A DNA stretch of 64,000 nucleotides from Photobacterium profundum (GTDB lineage: Bacteria > Pseudomonadota > Gammaproteobacteria > Enterobacterales > Vibrionaceae), in the NCBI RefSeq assembly GCF_003026285.1, contig NZ_PYOD01000012.1:40286-104285 (forward strand), given 5' to 3'. The notes under the pieces are model-generated. The model did not search any database. It had not been told where the DNA came from and saw only the letters and a list, made by a program, of their open reading frames with translations. Below, piece after piece: positions 55,923 through 64,000 of this stretch. A program made the position numbers and the translations under genes. Position 1 is the first letter of the stretch, and each line of letters starts with the position of its first letter.

Positions 55923-56234
55923 ATGGATTTTTTTGTACCATCTTCGTCTAACTCAGCTCAGGCTGAATCGGTTTTTTCTTCTATTGCTCAACACATTGCA
56001 GCACCATCTCAAGAAAAGCGCATTCATAAGCTTCAATGGAAACACGAAGGCGAAATCTGTGCTTGTGAGGTAGGTCAATCATTACCTGAAGTATTTCGTA
56101 CCGATGAGAAAGTATTAGCTATTTTTGATTGTGGTGATGTATTCAAAGTATGTACACCAAGCCGTGGAGCAATCAAATTTGACCCTATTCACGCGAGCAA
56201 ATCAACACTCTTAAACGTTGAATACTTTGATTAA
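55923..56234 (+). CDS. Small protein of unknown function
   Basis: A 103-residue protein beginning MDFFVPSSSNSAQAESVF, behind an AGGAGG ribosome binding site six bases from the ATG, so it is well translated. A compact beta-rich C-terminal part follows (WKHEGEICACEVGQSLP, VLAIFDCGDVFKVCTP). It has three to four Cys but no clear metal motif. No family is recognised. A terminator shared with polB follows. Confidence 0.75.
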   Translation: MDFFVPSSSNSAQAESVFSSIAQHIAAPSQEKRIHKLQWKHEGEICACEVGQSLPEVFRTDEKVLAIFDCGDVFKVCTPSRGAIKFDPIHASKSTLLNVEYFD

Positions 56235-56301
56235 TTTATCGTGGTAAAAAGCTGATTAGCAGATACTAAAGGTAATTATGCTAATAGAAATGAGCACTTA
56301 A

Positions 56302-56326
56302 AAACGCGCTAACAGCGCGTTTTTTG
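56302..56326. terminator. Bidirectional terminator
   Basis: AAACGCGCT and AGCGCGTTT pair around AAC, followed by TTTG, between the small gene and polB. Confidence 0.85.
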
Positions 56327-56350
56327 TTTCTAGCGCATACTTAACGTTGG

Positions 56351-58729
56351 CTAAAACAACCCCATCTGGGGTGCGGTAATATCATCAAAACACTTACCTA
56401 TAAACGGTAAAATACCATCAGCGACAGGCTTTAATTGCTTTTCAAGGTAATGGTTATAGTCAATCGAGCTTTGTCGATACTCTTTCGGCTCTGAGCCAGA
56501 GATCGTAAACACGTACTCGATCACTCCTTTATTTTGGTATTGCATCGGGCGACCAAGTTTGGCATTCATCTCATCAGCCATTCGAGCGGCACGCACTTGT
56601 GGTGGAATATTCTTTTGGTATTCATCAAGATTTCGTCTTAAACGCTTGCGGTAAACCAAACGATCATCAAATACTCCAGCTAACGTTTTATTGGTGTAGT
56701 CACGAATGTATTCATCGGGATCTTGGTCATGAAAAACCATCTCATATAAAGTTTTCTGGAATTCTTGAGCTAACGGCGTCCAATCTGTACGAACCGTTTC
56801 TAATCCCTTAAAGATTAGTTTCTCTTTACCATCTTGAATAATTAATCCAGCGTAGCGCTTCTTACTGCCTGTTTCAGAGCCTCGAATCGTCGGCATTAAA
56901 AACTTGTGATAATGGGTTTCGTATTCAAGCTCTAAATAGCATTCAAGATTAAAGTCATCTTTTAGACGCCGTACCCACTCCGCATTAATGCTTTTCACCA
57001 ATTGGTTACCAACGATATCCGCTTCTTCTTGGGTATGACTTTTACCTAATGAAACAAAGACAGAGTCCGTATCACCGTAAATAACGTTATAACCGTTGTC
57101 TTCAATCAGATCTTTCGTGACTGATAATACTTCATGCCCACGCATCGTAATTGACGAGGCCAACCGGTGATCGAAAAAGCGGCAGCCAGATGAACCAAGT
57201 ACGCCATAAAATGAGTTCATGATGATCTTAATCGCTTGAGAGAACGCTTTTTCACCATTACGTTTTGCTTGATCGCGCGCAGACCACAACTCTTCAATCA
57301 TCGCGGGTAAAAAATGTTTTTCTCGATGAAACTGCCCGCCACGAAAACCCGAAATCGCTTGGTTAGGTTCTTTACCTTCATCTTGCAATAGCCCTTCCAC
57401 CAACCCCATAGGATCAATACGGAATGAGCGAATAATCGACGGGTACAGTGATTTAAAATCAAGTACCAGTACAGAATCATACAAACCGGGGTTAGAATCC
57501 ATCACATAGCCACCGGGGCTTGCAATCCAGTTTTCACCCGCAAGATTCGGGGCTACATACCCAGCACGGTGTAATTGCGGTAAATACAAATTAGTAAATG
57601 CAGCAACAGAACCACCGACTCTATCAAGCTCTACACCTGTTAAACGGCTTCGCTCAATCGCGAACTCAAGCAAATGAGTATATTCAAATATACGGGTAAC
57701 CAGCTTACAATCTTGTAAGTTATATTTAGCCAACGACAGCTTATCGTTTTTAAACATATGGTTAATTTCAGCCATACGATCATGCACGTTATGAATATGC
57801 TTACCTTCGCCTAACAGCTCTTGCGACACAGAATCTAACGACCAAGAACGAAAGCTATAGGTTGCCGTTTTTAATGTATCAATACCATCTAGCACCACAC
57901 GACCAGGAATAGAGATAAAGCCTTGATTAGGGTTTTGACTAGATTGACGCCAATGCGGTGTTTGTTTACCACGACCAATACGTAAACTGATTGCATTCCA
58001 TTCAGCACGTTTTAGTAATAAGCGGAAATCAAAATCAATCACATTCCAACCAATAATGATGTCGGGATCGTATTGAATAAACCATGATTCAAGCGCCAAT
58101 AATAAGGCTTTTTCTGATTCAACCCACTGAATCCATAACTCGCCTTCTTCACCCTCTTTTGGCTCACCTATCATAATGACCCGGCTATCCATATCGCTAT
58201 GTAACCCCACCGAATACAGCACGCCTTTTTCTGAGCACTCTATATCAAGCGATACAATCGACAATTTAGGTACATAGTCAGTCGCTTTGGCTTTTACTTG
58301 TGAATATTCAGTGTACCCCAATTTGTCTTTCGCCCCCCCTGTAAAGGTAATCCCTCCACGAATGAATCGTTCCATTAAGAAGCGATCAGCAAGGCGAATA
58401 TCTCCTTCAAATACTTCTATCCCGTCATTATTTAAAACCTTAGAAACTTGAAGGCTGTCTCTTATCGTTTGGGTATAGCAGGCAAAAAGTGATTGATGTT
58501 GAAAAGTTTTAAGAGGCAATGCCTTCCAATCGACTTGAAGGTTAGCGGTTCGTAGCGCATTGTCGGCTTGTTTTTGCGCTTCAGAAGATACAAAACAGAC
58601 TGGTTTATCACCATGAACTAATAATCGAGCGGGACCTTGGTCCGTTTTAACCCATAGCACGACTTCAGTCTGACCTTGGGCATCACGACTTTGGCGTGTT
58701 AAAATGAAACCAGTAGATTGAACCTGCAA
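56351..58729 (-). CDS. polB: DNA polymerase II
   Basis: A B-family polymerase of about 792 residues. The open frame begins at TTG (58751-58753), but a second TTG eight codons later (58727-58729, MQVQSTGFILTR) has GAGG five bases upstream and aligns with the E. coli start (MAQAGFILTR), so I chose it. Exonuclease motifs LDIECS and WNVIDFDFRL, polymerase motif A DFKSLYPSI, motif B region KIIMNSFYGVLGS and motif C YGDTDSVFV are all present. Pol II restarts forks after DNA damage; no LexA box was found at this locus. Confidence 0.92.
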   Translation of the reverse strand: MQVQSTGFILTRQSRDAQGQTEVVLWVKTDQGPARLLVHGDKPVCFVSSEAQKQADNALRTANLQVDWKALPLKTFQHQSLFACYTQTIRDSLQVSKVLNNDGIEVFEGDIRLADRFLMERFIRGGITFTGGAKDKLGYTEYSQVKAKATDYVPKLSIVSLDIECSEKGVLYSVGLHSDMDSRVIMIGEPKEGEEGELWIQWVESEKALLLALESWFIQYDPDIIIGWNVIDFDFRLLLKRAEWNAISLRIGRGKQTPHWRQSSQNPNQGFISIPGRVVLDGIDTLKTATYSFRSWSLDSVSQELLGEGKHIHNVHDRMAEINHMFKNDKLSLAKYNLQDCKLVTRIFEYTHLLEFAIERSRLTGVELDRVGGSVAAFTNLYLPQLHRAGYVAPNLAGENWIASPGGYVMDSNPGLYDSVLVLDFKSLYPSIIRSFRIDPMGLVEGLLQDEGKEPNQAISGFRGGQFHREKHFLPAMIEELWSARDQAKRNGEKAFSQAIKIIMNSFYGVLGSSGCRFFDHRLASSITMRGHEVLSVTKDLIEDNGYNVIYGDTDSVFVSLGKSHTQEEADIVGNQLVKSINAEWVRRLKDDFNLECYLELEYETHYHKFLMPTIRGSETGSKKRYAGLIIQDGKEKLIFKGLETVRTDWTPLAQEFQKTLYEMVFHDQDPDEYIRDYTNKTLAGVFDDRLVYRKRLRRNLDEYQKNIPPQVRAARMADEMNAKLGRPMQYQNKGVIEYVFTISGSEPKEYRQSSIDYNHYLEKQLKPVADGILPFIGKCFDDITAPQMGLF

Positions 58730-58764
58730 AAAAACCTCAGAAGCTGCTAGCAATAAAGAAAAAA

Positions 58765-59538
58765 TTAACCAATTTTACGCTCAATTTTATCAAATTCAGC
58801 CACTATCCAGCCGCCAAATTGTTCAATCATAAATAATGCCGCACGTTTCGGCACTTGTGTGCCTTCTATTAAAGTAAATAAGCGTTCAACTTCGACATTT
58901 TTCTCAGGGTAATAACGCAAAAATATATCGGCACAATCACTCAATGAATGCGCTAAACACTTTTCACGATGCATCACTAACGCAAAACAACTACGCAGCA
59001 TTTTTTTACTGATAAATTGGCAATATTCTAGGTAGTTTTTAACTACTTTTGTGGTCATTATCTTATGCCGATAATCCGCTAACATTGCCTTAATATCACC
59101 GTTCATGGTTTTAGCCACGTCCCAGCTTGGTTCAAAACAACCAAACCGCGTCGATAAATCGTCACCGTATAAGCTTACGCAGCAATGCTTGAGCCAAAAG
59201 CCCCACTCAAATATGCCGCCAATAGAAATGACATCGCTAAATTGCCCTATCCGCAAATCAAGACTAGGCACTTTCGGTTGATAGGTGGTTATACGCCACT
59301 TGACTGTATTTAAAGCAGATTCTTCAGATGAGTTAAGATTTCGATTAAGCACAACCGTGATATTTAAATCAGAATAACCCCATACTGCTTTTCGTTGAGC
59401 AACACTGCCATATAAATAAACACTATGAAGTGCCGAACCAAGAGCCGCACGAAGTTGATTAACGGTATCAATCAATACTGGCATATATTCTGGTTGAAAA
59501 GGTGTTTGATTATTTAAAGTTGGTAACGCTGCTGCCAC
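58765..59538 (-). CDS. Nucleotidyltransferase-fold protein of unknown role
   Basis: A 257-residue protein. SVYLYGSVAQRKAVWGYSDLNITVVL (about 40-65) is the GS...D motif of the DNA polymerase beta/NTP_transf_2 family, but the usual DxD is DLN, so one of the catalytic Asp residues is missing. A helical C-terminal half (KNYLEYCQFISKKMLRSCFALVMHREKCLAHS) resembles the substrate or HEPN-like part of aminoglycoside-type nucleotidyltransferases. It ends 12 bases before the polB frame and is likely co-transcribed with it. Catalytic activity is doubtful. Confidence 0.7.
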   Translation of the reverse strand: MAAALPTLNNQTPFQPEYMPVLIDTVNQLRAALGSALHSVYLYGSVAQRKAVWGYSDLNITVVLNRNLNSSEESALNTVKWRITTYQPKVPSLDLRIGQFSDVISIGGIFEWGFWLKHCCVSLYGDDLSTRFGCFEPSWDVAKTMNGDIKAMLADYRHKIMTTKVVKNYLEYCQFISKKMLRSCFALVMHREKCLAHSLSDCADIFLRYYPEKNVEVERLFTLIEGTQVPKRAALFMIEQFGGWIVAEFDKIERKIG

Positions 59539-59544
59539 TTGATC

Positions 59545-59920
59545 ACTCTCGCTATTATTCTTTTGTAAGCGCGCAGTTGTTTATGCTGATCACACCTACA
59601 TCACCCGACTAATTCTACCAAAGCTAAGCTGCAAAACAATCAGTGTCTTTTTCCTTCAAGGCTCCACCACCGCTAAATAGCCCTATATTTCATAAATAAG
59701 TGTAATATCAAAACTATAAACTACTTAATTGCCAAGCACCCAGCTTATTCACCTTAACTATTAGACTTAAACCTTAAATAAATATTTCAATATGTGTTTT
59801 ATTGTATATCTTTGCTACACAGCTCACACAAGTGCTCTCAATTGCATAGCTAGCATCACATTAAATTGAAACCAATAAGCGTTTAATGTGCAACCTGACA
59901 AGTTAACTAGTGGATTAGCA
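59545..59920. other. Promoter region upstream of the POT transporter
   Basis: About 380 AT-rich bases between divergent genes. I searched by eye for a LexA box (CTGT-N8-ACAG) and found none. No gene is seen. Confidence 0.45.
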
Positions 59921-59925
59921 CTGTA

Positions 59926-61413
59926 ATGAGCAATACAAATAGCATTTTCAACCAACCAAAGCCATTTAAGATGATATTTTTCATTGAGCTTTGGGAACGT
60001 TTTGGTTACTACGGTCTTCAAGGTATTTTAGCTGTATATTTTGTTGAGCAACTAGGTTTTAGCCAACAAGATTCTTTTGTTACTTTCGGTGCATTTGCCG
60101 CTTTAGTGTACGGTTTGGTCGCGATAGGCGGTTACGTTGGCGACCATATTCTCGGTACAAAACGTACAATGATATTTGGCGCCATCGTGTTAGCTATCGG
60201 CTATTTTATGATGGGATTTTCAATTTTAAATCCAAACTTTATTTTCTATGCGTTGGGTACAGTTGCAGTCGGTAACGGTTTATTTAAAGCCAACCCTTCA
60301 AGCTTATTAGCGAAATGTTATGACGAAAATGATACTCGTCTTGATGGTGCTTTCACGCTGTATTACATGTCTATTAATGTGGGATCATTAGTAGCACTTT
60401 CACTTAGCCCTGTTATTGCTGCAGAATATGGTTACGCGACAGCATTTGTAATCTGTGGATTTGGTTTAATTGCCAGTTTGATGAGTTATGTAGTTTTCCG
60501 CCATACTGTTGAGGGCTTAGGCTCTGAGCCGGATAATAAACCAGTCAATTATCAACATTTCCTTATTGTTATTCTGGGAACAATAGCATCTATAGCCTTA
60601 TGTGCTTGGCTACTGAATAACATTATGATGGCGAATATCGTACTTGCTCTTATTGGTATTGGTGTTGTCGGCATATTCTTAAAAGAAACAATACGCTTAA
60701 CAGGTGCTGCACGTAAGAAAATGATTGTTGTATTGGTACTGATGCTACAAGCGATCGTTTTTTATGTTCTTTACGCACAAATGCCTACATCATTGAATTT
60801 CTTTGCAATATATAACGTACGCACGGAAGTTATGGGGTTTAATGTCAACCCTGTTAGCCTACAAGCCTTGAACCCTTTCTGGGTGGTATTATGTAGCCCG
60901 ATACTGGCTTATCTATATACGTCGTATGGCAGTAAAGGCCGAGATTTATCAATGCCAGCTAAGTTTACTGTAGGCATGTTTATGTGTGCATTTGCTTTTT
61001 TAGCCGTCGCTGCTGCTGGTAACTGGTTTGCCGATAGCCAAGGTATGGTATCAATGTGGTGGATGGTACTTGTGTATTTATTCCAAAGTATTGGTGAATT
61101 GATGATAAGCGGATTGGGCTTAGCTATGGTTGCTAGCCTAGTGCCTCAACGCTTAATGGGCTTTACTATGGGAGCTTGGTTTCTAACCCAAGCAGCTTCA
61201 TTCATTATCGGTGGTTATGTTGCGACCTTCAGCGCCACACCAGAAAATGTTACAGATCCACTTAAGACGTTACCGCTATACAGTGAAGTCTTCTTAAACA
61301 TTGGTATCGTAACACTCGGTGTAGCATTTGTTATGGCCTTTACAGCCCCATTATTAACTCGCATGATGCAAGATGAAAAAGTAGAAGAAAACGTAAATTT
61401 AGCCACAAATTAA
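59926..61413 (+). CDS. dtpA: Proton-dependent di/tripeptide transporter (POT family)
   Basis: A 495-residue inner-membrane protein with 14 helices. [20 protein letters not shown] (about 21-40) contains the ExxERFxYY motif needed for proton coupling, and [15 protein letters not shown] is the family's MFS motif [21 protein letters not shown] in helix 5 is typical of DtpA/TppB-type transporters. It imports short peptides with protons. The symbol is given for the subgroup by resemblance. A second, divergent POT gene follows 429 bases downstream in the same direction. Confidence 0.9.
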   Translation: MSNTNSIFNQPKPFKMIFFIELWERFGYYGLQGILAVYFVEQLGFSQQDSFVTFGAFAALVYGLVAIGGYVGDHILGTKRTMIFGAIVLAIGYFMMGFSILNPNFIFYALGTVAVGNGLFKANPSSLLAKCYDENDTRLDGAFTLYYMSINVGSLVALSLSPVIAAEYGYATAFVICGFGLIASLMSYVVFRHTVEGLGSEPDNKPVNYQHFLIVILGTIASIALCAWLLNNIMMANIVLALIGIGVVGIFLKETIRLTGAARKKMIVVLVLMLQAIVFYVLYAQMPTSLNFFAIYNVRTEVMGFNVNPVSLQALNPFWVVLCSPILAYLYTSYGSKGRDLSMPAKFTVGMFMCAFAFLAVAAAGNWFADSQGMVSMWWMVLVYLFQSIGELMISGLGLAMVASLVPQRLMGFTMGAWFLTQAASFIIGGYVATFSATPENVTDPLKTLPLYSEVFLNIGIVTLGVAFVMAFTAPLLTRMMQDEKVEENVNLATN

Positions 61414-61433
61414 TTCCCCTTCATTCAAACTAT

Positions 61434-61470
61434 AACGGGAGCGAATCTTATTGGTTCTCTCTCGTTTTTC
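61434..61470 (+). terminator. Terminator after dtpA
   Basis: AACGGGAG and CTCTCGTT pair (one G-T pair) across a 17-base loop and are followed by TTTTC. Confidence 0.55.
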
Positions 61471-61842
61471 ATTCTAGAATCGCAATATTATGATGAATAA
61501 ATATTGAAAAATTAAACTCAATAGCTAAATCCATTTCTTTAACGCTAATTAGAAAAAATTAATTATTGCTCATAATAACAGCAATAATTAAAGGCGCATT
61601 TACAAAATAAATAACTTAATTAAATCTATGTTCCCAGTAAATACAAAAGAATAAAGCAGCCTACTTAATAAACACCACAATAAAAACTAATCATATCCAT
61701 TAGAAAATATAACTAACAATATGAGTTTTTTGAGACAATAGACTTAAATCAACTCGTCGTATTAATGTTAATATCAGCAGCGACTTACAAATACTTACAA
61801 TTTTCAATTTACTTTGTTATTTAACAAGGATGGAGTGTAGTT
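61471..61842. other. AT-rich gap between the two POT genes
   Basis: About 370 bases, no gene. The second transporter has AAGGA 13 bases before its ATG, and its own promoter is probably here. Confidence 0.5.
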
Positions 61843-63315
61843 ATGTGGAATAGACTGAACAAGTCAATGATGGTGTGCCAAATGATGTTTGGCCTCTCCT
61901 TCTATGGCGTAATGGTTATTTTAACCCGTTTTTTTTTAGAAGACCTTGGTTACAGTGAAGCCGATACCATGATGGTTGTAGGTGCGTTTTCATCTATTGG
62001 TCCTCTTTTTGCTATCGCTGGTGGATTCATAGCTGACAAATTTTTAGGTTCATACCGCTCTTTAACAATCAGTTATTTCGGATTTGCTCTAGGTTACACA
62101 TTATTAGTATTAGGCGCTTCAACCAGTAATGTACCAATGAGCCTTGTTGGTATTGCACTTGCGAGTTACGCTCGTGGCCTTATGTCTCCTTCATACCCTA
62201 GTCTATTTAAGCGTACATTTAAAACTCAAGAAGAATTCGAAAACGGTTATCCGGTTAACTATTCCGTTAATAACATAGGTGCACTTTTTGGACAGTACCT
62301 ATTCCCAATGTTCGTTCTCGCTATTGGGTTTAATGGCAGCTTTATGTTGTCAGCTTCTATGGCATTCGTTGCATTCATCATTCTAGTTGTTTCTCATAAG
62401 CCTTTATTGACGGTTGGTGCTGAAATAGATCAACAACCTGTTAGCCCTAAAAATTGGCTTCTATTCAGCCTTGTTTCTCTTGGTATGATTGGTCTTGTTT
62501 TCTTCATGTTCTCAAACATGGATATTGGACAAAACATTGTCTATGCGATAGGCGCAGCTGCAATTTTATACTTCATTTCTTTAATGGTTAAGTCGAACAA
62601 AGCAGACGCGTTAAAGATGGGTACAATATTGATCATGACTGTACTAACAACAGCATTCTTTGTTTACTATGGCCAGATGATGACATCGATGACCATGGTA
62701 ACAATCAATACGATGCGTGGTGATCTATTCGGATTTATCCCAATTGCACCTGAAGCGTCAATGGCAATGAACCCACTATGGTGTATTCTTGGTGGCCCCG
62801 TTATTGCGATGACTTTTACTTCTTTAGAAAAGCGTAATATCAATTTTTCAACGGCAACAAAGGTTGGCTTCGCCTTTATTCTAACCGCTATCGCATTTGG
62901 TATTCTTACCGTTGCTGTAATGTCTGTTGGCCCTGAAGCTGTTATTCGTCCTGAAGTATTCTTGGCAATTCACTTCTTCCAAGCGTTTGCTGAAGTAATT
63001 GTGGGCAGTATGGTTGTCGCTTTCATCCTCTCTGTTGCACCGAAGCATATTGAGAACTTCTCGGTAAGCTTATTCTCTGTCGCAATTGCATTAAGTGGTA
63101 TCGTTGGTGCGGTATTCTCTACATCGATTGCACTAGAAAAAGGTCAGGCGATTACACAAGAAATCGTACAAACAGTGTATGGTGACTACTTCAGCCTACT
63201 TACTATGCTAGCTGTCGTGATGGTATTAGTGGCATTTTTTGCCTCTTTCGTTATCCGTAAGATGCTTGAGAAAAGTGCAGAATCAGAGAAAATGGTACTG
63301 TCTGAAGCTCAATAA
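61843..63315 (+). CDS. Divergent POT-family transporter lacking ExxER
   Basis: A 490-residue membrane protein with 14 predicted helices and the POT fold: GGFIADKFLGSYRSLTI is MFS motif A, and the MAMNPLWCILGGPVIAM and EVIVGSMVVAFILSVAPK helices match family helices 8 and 10. In helix 1, where DtpA has [10 protein letters not shown], this protein has MMFGLSFYGVMVILTRFF, so the Glu and Arg used for proton coupling are absent. FKRTFKTQEEFENGYPVNYSVNNIGALFG corresponds to helix 5. The substrate and coupling ion are unknown. A strong terminator follows. Confidence 0.8.
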   Translation: MWNRLNKSMMVCQMMFGLSFYGVMVILTRFFLEDLGYSEADTMMVVGAFSSIGPLFAIAGGFIADKFLGSYRSLTISYFGFALGYTLLVLGASTSNVPMSLVGIALASYARGLMSPSYPSLFKRTFKTQEEFENGYPVNYSVNNIGALFGQYLFPMFVLAIGFNGSFMLSASMAFVAFIILVVSHKPLLTVGAEIDQQPVSPKNWLLFSLVSLGMIGLVFFMFSNMDIGQNIVYAIGAAAILYFISLMVKSNKADALKMGTILIMTVLTTAFFVYYGQMMTSMTMVTINTMRGDLFGFIPIAPEASMAMNPLWCILGGPVIAMTFTSLEKRNINFSTATKVGFAFILTAIAFGILTVAVMSVGPEAVIRPEVFLAIHFFQAFAEVIVGSMVVAFILSVAPKHIENFSVSLFSVAIALSGIVGAVFSTSIALEKGQAITQEIVQTVYGDYFSLLTMLAVVMVLVAFFASFVIRKMLEKSAESEKMVLSEAQ

Positions 63316-63345
63316 GCAAGTATCATTTAGATGATGTTTTATGCT

Positions 63346-63373
63346 AAAAGCCTCCTTATTGGAGGCTTTTTTA
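63346..63373 (+). terminator. Terminator after the second POT gene
   Basis: AAAAGCCTCC and GGAGGCTTTT form a ten-pair stem around TTATT, followed by TT. Confidence 0.9.
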
Positions 63374-63650
63374 ATGGAGAAAACAAATAAGTAACTATCT
63401 GTAGCCGTGAAGCTTTTACTGATAGAAAATGTACATAAGCCGTTCATTTATCCCCTTTTCATTCAGCAGCTAAAAACCTGCTTGTTAATCCCCGTTGTAG
63501 CGCCTAGTATATCGTCCTTAAATAAGCGGGTTCTTATACGTTTATTATCTGCTGAAGTTTGAATACCGATACATCTACTGATGTCATTCATCAAAAGCAT
63601 CATAAGTCGTGTGCATTTAGCAACCACGACACTTCAACACAATGGACATT
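63374..63650. other. Gap before trmY
   Basis: About 280 bases with no gene. I see no clear promoter or operator for trmY. Confidence 0.4.
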
Positions 63651-63655
63651 TAGCT

Positions 63656-64000
63656 ATGCGCGCTTTTGTATTACGAGCCAGATCTGCCCCTACCAATAGT
63701 CAACTGCTATTAGAATCAGTCGGTCAAGAAGCCCACACTGAAATTTTGGCTCATACCTTGATGAACGCTATATTTGTGGCTCAATCGCACCGTGACGATG
63801 TTATTGTTCATTTGGTATTAGAAAGCACGCAAGACTTCTCTCGCACGATTAGCTTTACGTCAAGTGAAATCACTAATGTTGGTGGCTTCCACGAACAAGC
63901 CTTACTCACAAAAATTGCAAGAGCATTAGATTTGTCACAAGGCATGTCTAAAGAGCAAGAACGTAAGGTTGAACCGGGTATTACCGTTCGTACCATGAGC
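63656..64000 (+). CDS. trmY: tRNA pseudouridine(54)-N1-methyltransferase-like protein, cut by the window
   Basis: An open frame of 115 codons from the ATG at 63656 to the right edge. MRAFVLRARSAPTNSQLLLES, AHTEILAHTLMNAIFVAQSHRDD and ITSxVGGFHEQALLTKIARALDLSQG-type sequence match the TrmY (DUF358) family, a SPOUT methyltransferase. The knotted C-terminal SAM site lies outside the window. In archaea the enzyme makes m1-pseudouridine at tRNA position 54. Bacterial copies occur in vibrios, where their target is less certain. Confidence 0.85.
   Translation, partial: MRAFVLRARSAPTNSQLLLESVGQEAHTEILAHTLMNAIFVAQSHRDDVIVHLVLESTQDFSRTISFTSSEITNVGGFHEQALLTKIARALDLSQGMSKEQERKVEPGITVRTMS

Noticed and set aside
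59540-59925. LexA box for the polB operon
   Set aside because: No CTGT-N8-ACAG arrangement found upstream of the nucleotidyltransferase-like gene.
1-64000. tRNA or rRNA genes, insertion sequences, prophage genes
   Set aside because: No tRNA-like or rRNA-like stretch, transposase or phage structural gene was recognised in the window.

Overview
The window looks like a chromosomal segment of a marine Vibrionaceae bacterium, most likely Photobacterium. I infer this from protein similarity recalled for the core genes (92-residue L25, RadD, Pol II, Cra beside fruBKA, a HutA-type haem receptor), from family-restricted genes (a DUF2913-type protein, a bacterial TrmY), from integron attC-like sites, and from intergenic repeats built around TATACCCAAGTT. 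No search was run, so the genus is an inference.

Region 1-9,500 is accessory DNA. Bases 1-1,605 carry three minus-strand integron cassettes separated by two attC-like sites: a truncated APH-fold kinase-like gene, a GNAT gene broken by an 8-bp tandem duplication, and an unknown gene broken by one missing base in a T run. No integrase is visible. Then come a 639-residue PI-PLC-like protein, a GcvA-type LysR regulator, a small operon ending in an HNH nuclease, an orphan gene of unknown function and a HEPN-like protein. Long gene-poor gaps lie between them.

Region 9,470-18,560 holds sulA under a full 20-bp LexA box, an APC basic amino acid antiporter, the fructose PTS operon fruB-fruK-fruA divergent from cra with three Cra operators between them, and cytochrome b561.

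Region 18,560-28,570 is all minus strand. It has two overlapping membrane-associated GTPase genes and a six-gene envelope operon: FUSC pump, outer-membrane factor, DUF1656, membrane fusion protein, K+ channel and AI-2E-family permease. Together these resemble an AaeXAB-type tripartite exporter with two extra membrane proteins attached.

Region 28,570-43,720 contains an ABC exporter of the LolD/FtsX type with an AttH-like lipoprotein and an M20 amidohydrolase, a MATE exporter, a YbjT-like SDR protein, a BCCT osmolyte transporter, a DUF2913-type protein preceded by a perfect 13-bp hairpin, a Bcr/CflA exporter, rsuA and a GNAT gene.

Region 43,750-64,000 contains an arsenite operon (acr3-arsD-arsA) without arsR or arsC, radD, a di-haem peroxidase, iadA, a Fur-boxed haem receptor gene, rplY, small conserved genes, polB with an upstream nucleotidyltransferase-like gene, two POT-family transporters (the second lacking the family's ExxER motif) and the start of trmY at the right edge.
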